From assembly GCA_944322615.1 (NCBI GenBank), contig CALUPH010000011.1:1-64000 (forward strand): DNA of 64,000 nucleotides. Direction: 5' to 3'. Of this stretch, positions 26,471 to 35,359 are shown in pieces. The stretch's first letter is position 1, and every line of letters starts with the position of its first letter. The notes beneath the pieces were generated by a model. That model saw only the letters and a program-made list of their open reading frames with translations, had not been told where the DNA came from and ran no database searches. A program made the translations under genes and the position numbers. This stretch comes from Candidatus Gastranaerophilales bacterium. GTDB lineage: Bacteria; Cyanobacteriota; Vampirovibrionia; Gastranaerophilales; Gastranaerophilaceae.

Positions 26471-26932
26471 ATGGTAAAAGAATGGAATGAATATTTTCTT
26501 GAAATTGCAAAAACCTGTGCATCCCGTTCAAATTGTTTAAGAGCTCATGTGGGTGCAGTTATTGTTGGTGAAGATAAGAAAATTAAGGCAACCGGTTATA
26601 ATGGCACTCCATCAAAAGTAATTTCTTGTTTTGAACTTGGTAAATGTTACAGAATAGAGAATAATATACCGTCAGGAACCATGTATGAAACTTGCAGAAG
26701 TATTCACGCTGAACAAAATGCCATAATACAAGCAGGGCAGGACAGATGCCAAAATGCTACTATGTACATTTATGGGCACAACTTTATTTGTATACTTTGT
26801 AAGCGTTTTATTGTTCAAGCCGGGATAAAAGATGTTTATTTAAGAAAAGATGATAATTCTCAGATTGAACATATTTTAGTTGAGGATATAAAAAGAGAAT
26901 TATCGGAACAAATGTATTCAGCGGTAAAATAA
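26471..26932 (+). CDS. Deoxycytidylate (dCMP) deaminase
   Basis: Deaminates dCMP to dUMP, the route to dTMP. The zinc site consists of H79-A-E81 and C107-x2-C110. The stretch NGTPSKVISC and a second group of Cys and His residues (C53, C59, C75, H79) resemble the extra zinc of ComEB-type enzymes. It is 153 residues, the usual size. GAGGG lies 4 bases before the ATG. It is monocistronic, with its own promoter and a strong terminator. Confidence 0.9.
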   Translation: MVKEWNEYFLEIAKTCASRSNCLRAHVGAVIVGEDKKIKATGYNGTPSKVISCFELGKCYRIENNIPSGTMYETCRSIHAEQNAIIQAGQDRCQNATMYIYGHNFICILCKRFIVQAGIKDVYLRKDDNSQIEHILVEDIKRELSEQMYSAVK

Positions 26933-26961
26933 AAAGAGGTTCTATTAAAACCTCTTTTTTT
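26931..26961. terminator. Terminator between dCMP deaminase and rubrerythrin genes
   Basis: AAAAAGAGGTT and AACCTCTTTTT form an 11-bp stem, followed by T residues on the plus strand. The A-tract lets it work on the minus strand too, for the convergent rubrerythrin gene. Confidence 0.85.
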
Positions 26962-26971
26962 ACTAATAAAT

Positions 26972-27553
26972 TTATATACAGTCGCATAAAATATGAAAAT
27001 AGCCTTGAGGTTTTGAACAAACAGGGCATTTCTCAGGTGCTGATTCATTTTCTACAATAAAACCGCAATGAGAACACATCCAGTTTTGTTTATCTTTTCT
27101 TTTGAACATTTCATTATTTATTAATCTTTCATGTAATTTTGCATATCTTTTACTATGATGGGCTTCAATGGTTGCAATATTAAAAAATGCAGCTGCTATA
27201 TCTTTAAAGCCTTCTTCTTCGGCTATTGTTCCAAATTCAGGATATAATAAAGAATGTTCTTCCTCTTCATATTTTGCAGCACACATAAGATTTGCCCTTG
27301 TATCTCCGAAACAAGAAGGATATGTTGCGTTTAATATTTGTACTTCTTCTCCGTCTAAGAATTTGAAATAAATTTCAGCATGTTCTTTTTCATTTAAAGC
27401 AGTCATTCTAAATATATTAGCAATTTCAATAAGACCTTCTTTTTCTGCAGCAGAAGCAAAAATGCAATATCTGTTTCGAGCCATTGATTCACCGGCAAAA
27501 GCTTTCATAAGATTTTCTCGGGTTCTTGTATCTTTTAACGATTTTTTTTCCAT
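26972..27553 (-). CDS. rbr: Rubrerythrin
   Basis: Diiron peroxidase that protects anaerobes from hydrogen peroxide using electrons from rubredoxin-like centres. A four-helix ferritin-like domain (about 1-145) has ExxH-type ligands in NEKEHAEIYF, the YEEEEHSLLYPEF segment and TIEAHHSKRY. The C-terminal rubredoxin-like iron site is built from MCSHCGF and KCPVCSKPQGYF. At 193 residues the length is normal. GGGAGGAAA precedes the ATG. It is divergent from the lipoate/octanoate transferase gene. Confidence 0.96.
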   Translation of the reverse strand: MEKKSLKDTRTRENLMKAFAGESMARNRYCIFASAAEKEGLIEIANIFRMTALNEKEHAEIYFKFLDGEEVQILNATYPSCFGDTRANLMCAAKYEEEEHSLLYPEFGTIAEEEGFKDIAAAFFNIATIEAHHSKRYAKLHERLINNEMFKRKDKQNWMCSHCGFIVENESAPEKCPVCSKPQGYFHILCDCI

Positions 27554-27597
27554 AATTATTTCCTCCCAATTATTTTATAAATGGTTTATTTATGTTA

Positions 27598-27603
27598 TAT
27601 AAT
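27598..27603 (+). promoter_or_regulatory. -10 box of a probable leaderless transcript
   Basis: A perfect TATAAT ends 7 bases before the ATG at 27611. There is no Shine-Dalgarno sequence. The -35 region is weak. Confidence 0.4.
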
Positions 27604-27610
27604 GACCATT

Positions 27611-28294
27611 ATGGCTAAATTAATAGATTATAAAGAAAACAACGGCGAATATAATATGAGTTTTGACTCGCAATTGCTTGATGAGGCAATTAATGAAAAT
27701 AGGAATGAACCAATAATTCGTTTTTATGGTTGGAATCCGCCTTGCGTATCTTTAGGACGAAATCAGTCATTTGAACATATAGATGTTGAATTTTGCAAGC
27801 AAAATGGAATAGATATTGTAAAAAGAGTAACAGGCGGAAGAGGTCTTCTTCATGATAACGAGGTTACATATTCTTTTATATGTCCTATTGATTTTCTAAG
27901 AAAAGGTGAAAGTGTAATAACATCTTATAAGGAAATTTCATCAGCAATAATAGAAGGCTTTAAAAATATAGATATTGAGCTTGAACTGGGTGGAAGTAAA
28001 AAAGTTGAAGCTTCGCATGACTATTGCATGCTTATTTCAACAGGAGCCGATTTGTCTCATAAAGGTAAAAAGTTAATTGGCTCAGCTCAATATAGAAAAC
28101 AGGGTTATATTCTTCAACATGGTTCTGTTTTATTTAACTATAATTTGCAGATAATAGAAAGAATTTTTCAAGAAAAAAATAACAATGATTGTATTACATA
28201 TATAGAAGAAATAAACCCTTCACTTTCAAGACAAGATGTTGTAAATGCAATGTTGAAAGGTTTTAAAGAATACTTTTCTATCTCTTATGTCTAA
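27611..28294 (+). CDS. Lipoate ligase/octanoyltransferase family protein (LipM-like)
   Basis: Biotin/lipoate protein ligase fold, which attaches lipoate or octanoate to lipoyl domains of 2-oxoacid dehydrogenases or GcvH. Family features are RFYGWNPPCVSLGRNQ, VKRVTGGRGLLHDNEVTYS and the K-containing loop GKKLIGSAQYRKQGYILQHGSVLFN. The latter resembles octanoyltransferases of the LipM type. A Cys in SHDYCML could be the acyl carrier residue. The ATG at 27611 is preferred because a TATAAT lies 7 bases before it. Its 3' end overlaps the convergent gene at 28278 by 17 bases. Confidence 0.8.
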   Translation: MAKLIDYKENNGEYNMSFDSQLLDEAINENRNEPIIRFYGWNPPCVSLGRNQSFEHIDVEFCKQNGIDIVKRVTGGRGLLHDNEVTYSFICPIDFLRKGESVITSYKEISSAIIEGFKNIDIELELGGSKKVEASHDYCMLISTGADLSHKGKKLIGSAQYRKQGYILQHGSVLFNYNLQIIERIFQEKNNNDCITYIEEINPSLSRQDVVNAMLKGFKEYFSISYV

Positions 28295-28685
28295 ATTTAG
28301 CAGTATAATATACAGAACTTTTACTTAAAATATTATGTAATCTTTCTTCATCGTCATTAGTTGCAGCAGTTAGAAAATATCTTGTCTGTGTTTCTCTCGG
28401 ATTAATTGTAAATTCAGCTTGTGTAAGGATTACATCTCTTGAACCTTTTGGTAAAAGGAATTTATATTTTCTGTCTAATTGCTCAGCAAAGTTTTGAGCC
28501 GCATTATGTACAGTCCCATCAATTACTTCATTATGTTTTTGGAATGTGTCAACCAAATTGTAATTTTTTAATGAATGGTTGTTGTTAAAAGATATCTTCA
28601 ATAATTGTGGAATAGATGCCTTAGGCTTATCATCATTTAATGTAAACACCATTAAAGACCCAAAAGAAACCGGTGGAATATTCAT
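28278..28685 (-). CDS. Uncharacterised protein with an N-terminal PVSFGS motif
   Basis: A 135-residue protein that I do not recognise. It starts MNIPPVSFGS, the S-F-x-G-like motif also seen in other odd proteins of this window. The rest is a mixed alpha/beta sequence with a basic patch (QLDRKYKFLLPKG) and no signal peptide. The ATG at 28685 is chosen because AAGG lies 8 bases upstream. An in-frame extension upstream lacks a ribosome site. It overlaps the convergent LipM-like gene. Confidence 0.65.
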   Translation of the reverse strand: MNIPPVSFGSLMVFTLNDDKPKASIPQLLKISFNNNHSLKNYNLVDTFQKHNEVIDGTVHNAAQNFAEQLDRKYKFLLPKGSRDVILTQAEFTINPRETQTRYFLTAATNDDEERLHNILSKSSVYYTAKFRHKR

Positions 28686-28817
28686 TAATTTTACCTTCTT
28701 ACTATTTATCTGTGTTTTTAACAAAACATGCACAAAAAAAAACTTGCTATTTCTAATAGGAAAATACTTTAAAATCTGATACAATTGGTTTTGAATATAA
28801 TATTATTGAGGTCATTT

Positions 28818-30164
28818 ATGGAAAATATAAAGAGAACACTGGTTGAATATCCATATTTAGAAAAGCCTGTTGAAATATATGAAAGAGAATGCGGGCATAA
28901 GATAGTATTTGCATATAAAGCAAGTTCATTAATAAATATAAGCAGTTGGGTTAAAACGGGTTCAATAAATGAAAATGATGAAAATAACGGAATATCTCAT
29001 TTTTTAGAACATCTTATGTTTAAAGGAACAAGTAAACATAAAGCAGGTGAATTTGATAGAACTTTAGAATCACGAGGGGCTATAGTTAATGCTGCAACTT
29101 GGAAGGATTATACCTTTTACTATGTAACAATACCAAAAGGCAGTGATGACCGAAATTTTAAAGATACACTTGAATTACATGCAGATATGATGCTTGATCC
29201 AATTATACCTGATAATGAAATAGGAGAACCTTTTGACCTTGAGAATCCTAATATAACAACGAAAAGAGAAAGACATGTTGTTATTGAAGAAATAAGGATG
29301 AGAAAAGACCAACCTTGGACTAAGGTATATAACCAAACAAATCAAAATATGTATACATCACATCCTTATAAAAGAGATGTAATAGGAACGGAACAAATAA
29401 TTTCAACAATTACCAGAGATTGTGTTCTTGATTATTATAAAACTCACTATACTCCAAATAATATAACAACAATAATTGTAGGAGATTTGAATCCTGATGA
29501 AATAATTCCTCTGGTTATGAAAGAATTTGACTTTAAAGGAAGAAAAAACAGAACAAATGAACAATATAAAATAGATGCTCCGACAAATACAACAAAGTAT
29601 GTGGAAACCTATTCAAAAATCAATACAGGCTTTTTGATGTTTGGTTATTTAGGTGCAAAAGCTATTGATATAAAAACTTGTACAATACTTGAAATGCTTG
29701 CTTTAATTTTAGGGCAAGGACAAAGCTCAAGATTATATCAAGAACTTATTGAAAAAGCTGAAAAACAAATATTCAATGTTGTTTCAACTGACTATTATCA
29801 TTTTAGAGATGGCGGAAATTTCTTTATTCAAGCAAATTTCAAACCTGACGAAAAAGAAAATGCAATTAATCTTATAAAAGAGCAAATCGGAAAAATTTAT
29901 TCAGACGGAATAACAGAAAAAGAACTTAAAAAAGCAAAGAAAAAACTAAAAGCAGGATTTGCGGAAAATTCAGAAAGTGTTTCTGATATAGCGGAAACCA
30001 TTGGTTTTTATATGACTGTATGTAATAAACTTGAATGTGTTGAAGAATACATAAAAGTAATTGAAGAAATTACACTTGATGATGTAATGAATGTTGCAAA
30101 AGATTATTTAGATGTCAATAAGGCTGTTATTTCTGTATTGATGCCGGATTCTTATAAAAAATAA
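28818..30164 (+). CDS. M16 family zinc peptidase, active subunit
   Basis: Pitrilysin-type peptidase, 448 residues. The inverted zinc motif HFLEH (His 61, Glu 64, His 65) is intact. The third ligand region follows in RERHVVIEEIRMRKD. The second M16 half contains NNITTIIVGDLNPDE. Such proteins degrade small peptides or process secreted ones. No signal peptide is apparent. The ATG at 28818 follows GAGG by 6 bases. It lies 11 bases before a second M16 gene that lacks the zinc site, the usual pairing for a two-chain peptidase. Confidence 0.92.
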   Translation: MENIKRTLVEYPYLEKPVEIYERECGHKIVFAYKASSLINISSWVKTGSINENDENNGISHFLEHLMFKGTSKHKAGEFDRTLESRGAIVNAATWKDYTFYYVTIPKGSDDRNFKDTLELHADMMLDPIIPDNEIGEPFDLENPNITTKRERHVVIEEIRMRKDQPWTKVYNQTNQNMYTSHPYKRDVIGTEQIISTITRDCVLDYYKTHYTPNNITTIIVGDLNPDEIIPLVMKEFDFKGRKNRTNEQYKIDAPTNTTKYVETYSKINTGFLMFGYLGAKAIDIKTCTILEMLALILGQGQSSRLYQELIEKAEKQIFNVVSTDYYHFRDGGNFFIQANFKPDEKENAINLIKEQIGKIYSDGITEKELKKAKKKLKAGFAENSESVSDIAETIGFYMTVCNKLECVEEYIKVIEEITLDDVMNVAKDYLDVNKAVISVLMPDSYKK

Positions 30165-30175
30165 AAGGATAAAAG

Positions 30176-31420
30176 ATGGAACGTTATACATTAAAAAATG
30201 GAATACAAACAATCATAAAGAAAAATAATAATACGCCAAGAATAGCTATTGTGCTTTATGTGAAGTTAAATAATGATGAAGAAAAATCAGGTTTATATTA
30301 TTTAATGACACAATTATTTTTTCAAGGAACAAAAAACAGAACATCAGAACAATTGGCAAATGAACTTGATGAAAATGCAATTGATTTGAATATTGAAAAA
30401 AAGGCTGATTATATTCGTTTTAAATTACTCTGTTTAAATGAAGATGTGAATTTGGCTTTAGAAATTTTACAAGATGTACTTGAAAATTCTACATTTGATG
30501 AATTCGAAAAAGAAATTATTAAAATAAAAGGTGAATTTGAATCAGATTTAGACTCTGCCAAAATACAGGCACAAGATAATTATTATAGAACAATATTTAA
30601 AAACCATCCCTATGGTCTTGGCAGAAAAGAGGTAATTGAACAACTGGATAAAATTCAAAAAGAAGATTTGTTGAAAGCACTTGATGAAATAAAGAATAAA
30701 GGTCAAAAGAATATTTCTGTTGCAGGTGATATAGATAAAGATGTTATTATCTCTTTATTAGAGAAACATGTTGGGAATTTAAGGATTACAGAAACAGAAG
30801 ACAACAGAAAACAAGTTGAACCATTAAATCAGGATTTGATTTCAGTTATTGAAAAAGAAGATGCAAATCAGGCACAGATTTTCAGAGGTTGGAGATTCCC
30901 TTCTGTATACACCGAAGATTATCCTGTGATTATTCTTTTAAATACAATACTTGGTTCATCAGGATTAAGCTCAAGACTATTCCTTGAACTAAGAGAAAAA
31001 CAAGGTCTTGCGTATACGGTAAGAAGTGTATACGAACCTTTTGTACTATCAGGACATTTCTTTGTATATATAGCAACAGAACCTAAGAATATAAAAACTT
31101 CTTTATTAGGATTTGAAAAAGAAATTAATAAAATAATGACAGAGATAATCTCAGATAAAGAACTTGAAGAAGCGAAAAATAATGCTATCGGAAAAAGACA
31201 ATTCTATCGTGAAACAAATCTTTTAGAAGCTTCTTTGAACGGTTATTATGAATTTTTAGGTCTTGGTTTTGATTTTGAAGAAAAACTTATAAATGGCATT
31301 AAAAATGTTACAAAAGAACAAATAATAAAAACCGCTGAAAAATATTTTTCAAAAAACAGTGCATTATGTGTGTTAGCTCCAAAAAAATATCTTATAGAAT
31401 CGGATTTATTAAAAATATAA
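30176..31420 (+). CDS. M16 family protein, inactive partner subunit
   Basis: A 414-residue M16 homologue. The position of the HxxEH motif is replaced by YLMTQ (near residues 42-46), so it cannot bind the zinc. The fold is otherwise kept, including GSSGLSSRLFLELREKQGLAYTV, the R/Y motif that contributes substrate-binding residues to the partner's active site. The known analogy is the two-chain mitochondrial and bacterial M16B enzymes. It should be co-transcribed with the preceding gene; AAAGGATAAAAG precedes the start. Confidence 0.9.
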   Translation: MERYTLKNGIQTIIKKNNNTPRIAIVLYVKLNNDEEKSGLYYLMTQLFFQGTKNRTSEQLANELDENAIDLNIEKKADYIRFKLLCLNEDVNLALEILQDVLENSTFDEFEKEIIKIKGEFESDLDSAKIQAQDNYYRTIFKNHPYGLGRKEVIEQLDKIQKEDLLKALDEIKNKGQKNISVAGDIDKDVIISLLEKHVGNLRITETEDNRKQVEPLNQDLISVIEKEDANQAQIFRGWRFPSVYTEDYPVIILLNTILGSSGLSSRLFLELREKQGLAYTVRSVYEPFVLSGHFFVYIATEPKNIKTSLLGFEKEINKIMTEIISDKELEEAKNNAIGKRQFYRETNLLEASLNGYYEFLGLGFDFEEKLINGIKNVTKEQIIKTAEKYFSKNSALCVLAPKKYLIESDLLKI

Positions 31421-31463
31421 CTGTCAAAACAGCTAAAGTTATGATAAAATCAACATAGATAAT

Positions 31464-33062
31464 ATGAGCAATATAAACACAGATAATAAAAAAATAACAA
31501 AAGAAATAGACAAGTTTCAGAAATCGGGAAATATACAAAAAGCGATAGAAACTTGCCAAGGTGCTATATCACAAGATGAAAATAATGCTGAATTGCATAT
31601 AAAACTTGGTGATTTATATATGGAATGGCATCTTGATATTCATCAGATAAAACAATATGTAGATGAAGCGATTACTGAATATCAAAGAGCACTTGAATCT
31701 TGTGTTGATTCTGCTGAAATTTATTTTAAAATAGCAATGGCTTTTTATTATAAAAGAGAACTTGAAAAGTCTATAAACTATTTTAAGCTTGCGCTTGAAC
31801 ATAATACGAAACTTGCAGAAGCTCATTTTATGATTGCTGAAATCTTTATGAAGAAAGGTGATTTTCTTGAAGCTATTGAATCTGCTCAAAGAGCTATTTC
31901 TATTGCACCTTTTTCTTCTTCAAGAGCTTATTTTCTTGTATTTAATATATTATCTTTATCCAATAAGTCAAGGTGGTATCAAAGGTATTCTAAATTAATA
32001 GCATCTTTTCTTACTCTTCCATTTGATAAATATGCGATGAAAGAGGTTGCAAGAAGAGTTTCCTATTTGCAGTTTTTACCAATATTATTAAAAACTTCGC
32101 TAATGATTTTCTTAAAAGGATTTAATCAGGAAGTATTGGATATATATAGAGAAACAATAGATAAAGCTCCCGGATTTGTTGAGTTATATATAAATTTGGG
32201 ACGAGTTTATTATGAGTTGAAACGTTATGATGATGCAATATGTGAATATAAAATGGCAATATGGCTTGATAGTCTTAACTTAAGAGCATACTATTATTTA
32301 TGCCAATTATATGAAGAGCAAAGAGATTATGATAATGCAATTTCAACTTGTGAAAAATTAATTGAATTGCAACCTCATGTTGCAGATTTTCATTGCAGAT
32401 TAGCACAATACTTGTATTTGAAAGGGGATATTGATCAAGCTATAGAACACTATCAAACAGCTGTTACGTTAAGTCCAAATCCTGTATGGACAAGTGTTGT
32501 GGCTCAGACTTTAGGTTTTATTTTTCAAGAAAATACAAAAAATCTTGATGCAGCTATTAGTTCATATCAAAGCGCATATAATCTTAATCCTAATGATATT
32601 GATATATATTTGAATTTGGGAAATGTATTTTTTGAAAAAGGTTCTTATGATAATGCTTTAATTGTATACAAAAAGGCATTAGAAACATCTCCTCATAATG
32701 CAAGACTGCATTGTAATTTGGGCTATTTATATTGGGGCAAAGGTAATATTGAAGAAGCTATAAAAGAATATGAAAAAGCCATTAAATATGATAATACTTA
32801 TGATATAGCATATAATAATTTGGGTGTTATATATTTAGATGATTTAGGAAGAGTAAAGAAGGCTATAGAATTATTCGAAGCTGCCAGAAAATACAATCCT
32901 AATTATGCTTTGGCGCATTATAATTTGGCTCGTTCAATAGCTATAACAGGTGATAAAGTTGAAGCTGCGAAATTATACCAAATAGCTTTAGATATTAATA
33001 CTTATACTCAAGAACTTGATCCTGTTGATATTGAAGAAAAAATTCAAGATTTATTTACATAA
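31464..33062 (+). CDS. TPR-repeat protein
   Basis: A 532-residue protein built almost entirely of tetratricopeptide repeats. Recurrent W/Y-L-x-x-G and A-x-x-x-Y-x-x-A patterns appear from about residue 40 to 150 and from 230 to 520. A non-repeat hydrophobic stretch (around 165-215, FLTLPFDKYAM) interrupts them. There is no signal peptide. It probably acts as a scaffold for protein-protein contacts. It precedes the thioesterase gene by 13 bases and is likely in one operon with it. Confidence 0.88.
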   Translation: MSNINTDNKKITKEIDKFQKSGNIQKAIETCQGAISQDENNAELHIKLGDLYMEWHLDIHQIKQYVDEAITEYQRALESCVDSAEIYFKIAMAFYYKRELEKSINYFKLALEHNTKLAEAHFMIAEIFMKKGDFLEAIESAQRAISIAPFSSSRAYFLVFNILSLSNKSRWYQRYSKLIASFLTLPFDKYAMKEVARRVSYLQFLPILLKTSLMIFLKGFNQEVLDIYRETIDKAPGFVELYINLGRVYYELKRYDDAICEYKMAIWLDSLNLRAYYYLCQLYEEQRDYDNAISTCEKLIELQPHVADFHCRLAQYLYLKGDIDQAIEHYQTAVTLSPNPVWTSVVAQTLGFIFQENTKNLDAAISSYQSAYNLNPNDIDIYLNLGNVFFEKGSYDNALIVYKKALETSPHNARLHCNLGYLYWGKGNIEEAIKEYEKAIKYDNTYDIAYNNLGVIYLDDLGRVKKAIELFEAARKYNPNYALAHYNLARSIAITGDKVEAAKLYQIALDINTYTQELDPVDIEEKIQDLFT

Positions 33063-33075
33063 TGGAGAATTCTCA

Positions 33076-33486
33076 TTGGAATACATTCAAGAAATAAGAG
33101 TTTTATATAGTGATACTGATTCATATGGTGTAGTTTGGCATGGTTCATATACAAAGTGGTTTGAAGCAGCAAGAGTAGGTCTTGTTGAAGCACTTGGCAT
33201 GGACTTAGAAGAACTTGAAAAAAACAATATTCTTTTCCCTGTGGTTGAAATGAATATCCGTTATAAGTCGTCGGCAAAGATGAATGAACGAATTGTCATA
33301 AAGACTGAAATAACTGAATTAAAACCATTAAGTATAACTTTTGAACATAAAGTCTATGAAAAGAAAACAAATACTTTAAGGGTAATAGCTCATACTACTA
33401 TCGTTGTTATTGATAGTATAACAGGTAAAATGTTCAGAAAAATGCCTGAAGAATTATATACAAAATTTGCAGAAGCAATAAAATAA
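33076..33486 (+). CDS. Acyl-CoA thioesterase, 4HBT family (YbgC-like)
   Basis: Hotdog-fold thioesterase, 136 residues. The catalytic segment YSDTDSYGVVWHGSYTKWFEAAR contains the Asp and the Y-x-x-V-H-x-x-Y pattern of the 4-hydroxybenzoyl-CoA thioesterase type. The start chosen is TTG at 33076: GGAG lies 8 bases upstream, right after the TPR stop codon. An in-frame ATG at 33016 would overlap the upstream gene and add an unusual tail. The physiological acyl-CoA is unknown. Confidence 0.85.
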   Translation: MEYIQEIRVLYSDTDSYGVVWHGSYTKWFEAARVGLVEALGMDLEELEKNNILFPVVEMNIRYKSSAKMNERIVIKTEITELKPLSITFEHKVYEKKTNTLRVIAHTTIVVIDSITGKMFRKMPEELYTKFAEAIK

Positions 33487-33589
33487 GAAACATGTTTATT
33501 AATCTTTAGGTCAATAAATATAAATCCTTGGACTATGTCCCAATCTTATAATATTTTCTAGAATTGTATAAGATAAAAAGGGGCGTACG

Positions 33590-34351
33590 TTGGGGATAAT
33601 TTATAATAGTAAATATAATAAAATAAATGGTTCTGCAATGCAGGATATTTCCCTTGCTCAAATCTATTTTTCTGAAGCAGAAGAACTTAGACTCAATAAA
33701 AAGTTTAAAGAAGCCATTGATAAATATTTGCATTCTATATTGATAAATAGAAATAATCATACCTCGTACATTGGTCTTGCAATAGCGTATAAAAATTTGA
33801 AAAACTACAATAAAGCAATAAAAAGTCTCAAAAAAGCCGAAATATTGCAACCGGATGATATAAATGTTCAAAAAGAACTTGCTTTATGTAATATCATAAA
33901 AGGTGATTTTTCAAATGGTATAAAACATCTTATAAGTTCAATAAAACTGGAGCCTGATAATATCGAGTTTCAGATGCAGTTAGCTTTGGTGCATGAAATG
34001 ATTGAAGAAGAAGATATGGCATTGATGATATACCAAAAGATAATAGAAACAGAACCAAAATATATTAGAGCTTACATACAAAAAGCAACACTATATATGT
34101 ATTTGGAAGATTACCTAAATAGTGCAAAAACTTTCAAAGAAGTATTAAAACTACAGAAAGATTACTATAGAGCCTATTTGGCTATCGGTATATGCTATGA
34201 AAAACTCGGTAATAAACAAGGTGCTAAAAGATTTTACAAAAAATATATAACCTTATCTAATAACTCTTCAAATAAAAAAGAAGTCACAAAAAGAATTATT
34301 GAACTTGAAAGTGTAAAAAACAAAGTAACACATAACTTAAAACTGTTATAG
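33590..34351 (+). CDS. TPR-repeat protein
   Basis: A 253-residue protein with about six tetratricopeptide repeats (for example AEELRLNKKFKEAIDKYLHS and AIAYKNLKNYNKAIKSLKKA). It starts with TTG; AAGGGG lies 6 bases before it. An internal ATG at 33638 is the alternative. It has no signal peptide and no other domain. It is the second TPR gene within 2.5 kb, and its partner proteins are not known. Confidence 0.82.
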   Translation: MGIIYNSKYNKINGSAMQDISLAQIYFSEAEELRLNKKFKEAIDKYLHSILINRNNHTSYIGLAIAYKNLKNYNKAIKSLKKAEILQPDDINVQKELALCNIIKGDFSNGIKHLISSIKLEPDNIEFQMQLALVHEMIEEEDMALMIYQKIIETEPKYIRAYIQKATLYMYLEDYLNSAKTFKEVLKLQKDYYRAYLAIGICYEKLGNKQGAKRFYKKYITLSNNSSNKKEVTKRIIELESVKNKVTHNLKLL

Positions 34352-34411
34352 ATAAGTTTGATTATTTTAATTCTTTTTGCTAAAGTACAAAAGGAATAAG
34401 TAAGTATTATT

Positions 34412-35359
34412 ATGGAAGAAAAACTAGATATTATAACAATCGGTGAGAGTTTAATAGAACTTTCTACGGATGAGAATATAACAACAGCGAAAAGTCTTGA
34501 TAAATTTTATGGCGGAGATACACTCACCAGTGCAATTTCTGCATTGAGATTAGGCTCAAAAGTGGGTTTTATTTCCAGAATAGGAATGGATTGTTTCAAA
34601 GACTATTTGTTAGAAAGCTGGCAAGATGAAGGTTTGGATATTTCTCATGTAAAGCCTGTACAGGGTTTTAACGGTTTATATGTAGTATCAAAGACTGAAG
34701 ATTGTAAAGATAAAGAATTTGCTTTTTATAGAAAGAAAACTGCAGCTACAAATCTTTCGGTTGAAGATATTTCAACAGATTATATCCAAAGTTGTTCTTT
34801 ATTATATACAACAGGAATAACTCAATCACTTTCAATATCAGCACGAGAGGCTGTTAAAAAAGCTTTTGTAATAGCAAAAGAAAATAATATTACTACGGCA
34901 TATGACCCTAACTATACATCAAAAATTTGGGATTCCGAAGAAGCAAGAGAAGCTTTTGATGAAATTGTTGAATATATTGATATAATCTTTTTAAATGTTA
35001 AATATGATTCAAAAGTTGTTATTGAATCAGAATCTATAGATAATACAATCAAATATCTTTGGGACAAAGGAATTACAACGGTTGTTATAAAGTCTGCTAT
35101 TGATAAAGGTTATTATGTTGGTTATCAAGGCAAAATTGAGTTTATAAAATTTGTTAATGAAGATATATTTGATGTTACAGGAACAGGAGATGCTTTTAAC
35201 GGGGCGGTGTTACATGGAATAACATCAGGCATGTCTCCGTTTAAAGCTGTAAGTTTAGGTTCCATTGTTGCAGGATTACAGGTAAAGAATTTGGGCGCAA
35301 TAAAATCTATACCTTCAAAAGATGAAGTATATAAAATATTTAAAGGTCAAAATGACTAG
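34412..35359 (+). CDS. PfkB-family sugar kinase
   Basis: A 315-residue ribokinase-fold kinase. The N-terminal GESLIELS and FYGGDTLTSAISALRLGSKVGF carry the sugar-binding Asn/Gly region. The C-terminal DVTGTGDAFNGAVLHG is the ATP anion hole and contains the catalytic Asp. It resembles 2-keto-3-deoxygluconate kinases in overall pattern, but the sugar cannot be fixed. The stop codon overlaps the csaB start by 8 bases, so the two are coupled. No neighbouring sugar pathway is visible. Confidence 0.85.
   Translation: MEEKLDIITIGESLIELSTDENITTAKSLDKFYGGDTLTSAISALRLGSKVGFISRIGMDCFKDYLLESWQDEGLDISHVKPVQGFNGLYVVSKTEDCKDKEFAFYRKKTAATNLSVEDISTDYIQSCSLLYTTGITQSLSISAREAVKKAFVIAKENNITTAYDPNYTSKIWDSEEAREAFDEIVEYIDIIFLNVKYDSKVVIESESIDNTIKYLWDKGITTVVIKSAIDKGYYVGYQGKIEFIKFVNEDIFDVTGTGDAFNGAVLHGITSGMSPFKAVSLGSIVAGLQVKNLGAIKSIPSKDEVYKIFKGQND

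Noticed and set aside
34366-34400. Terminator between the TPR gene and the sugar kinase gene
   Set aside because: The possible stem contains mismatches and the second arm forms the ribosome site of the next gene.
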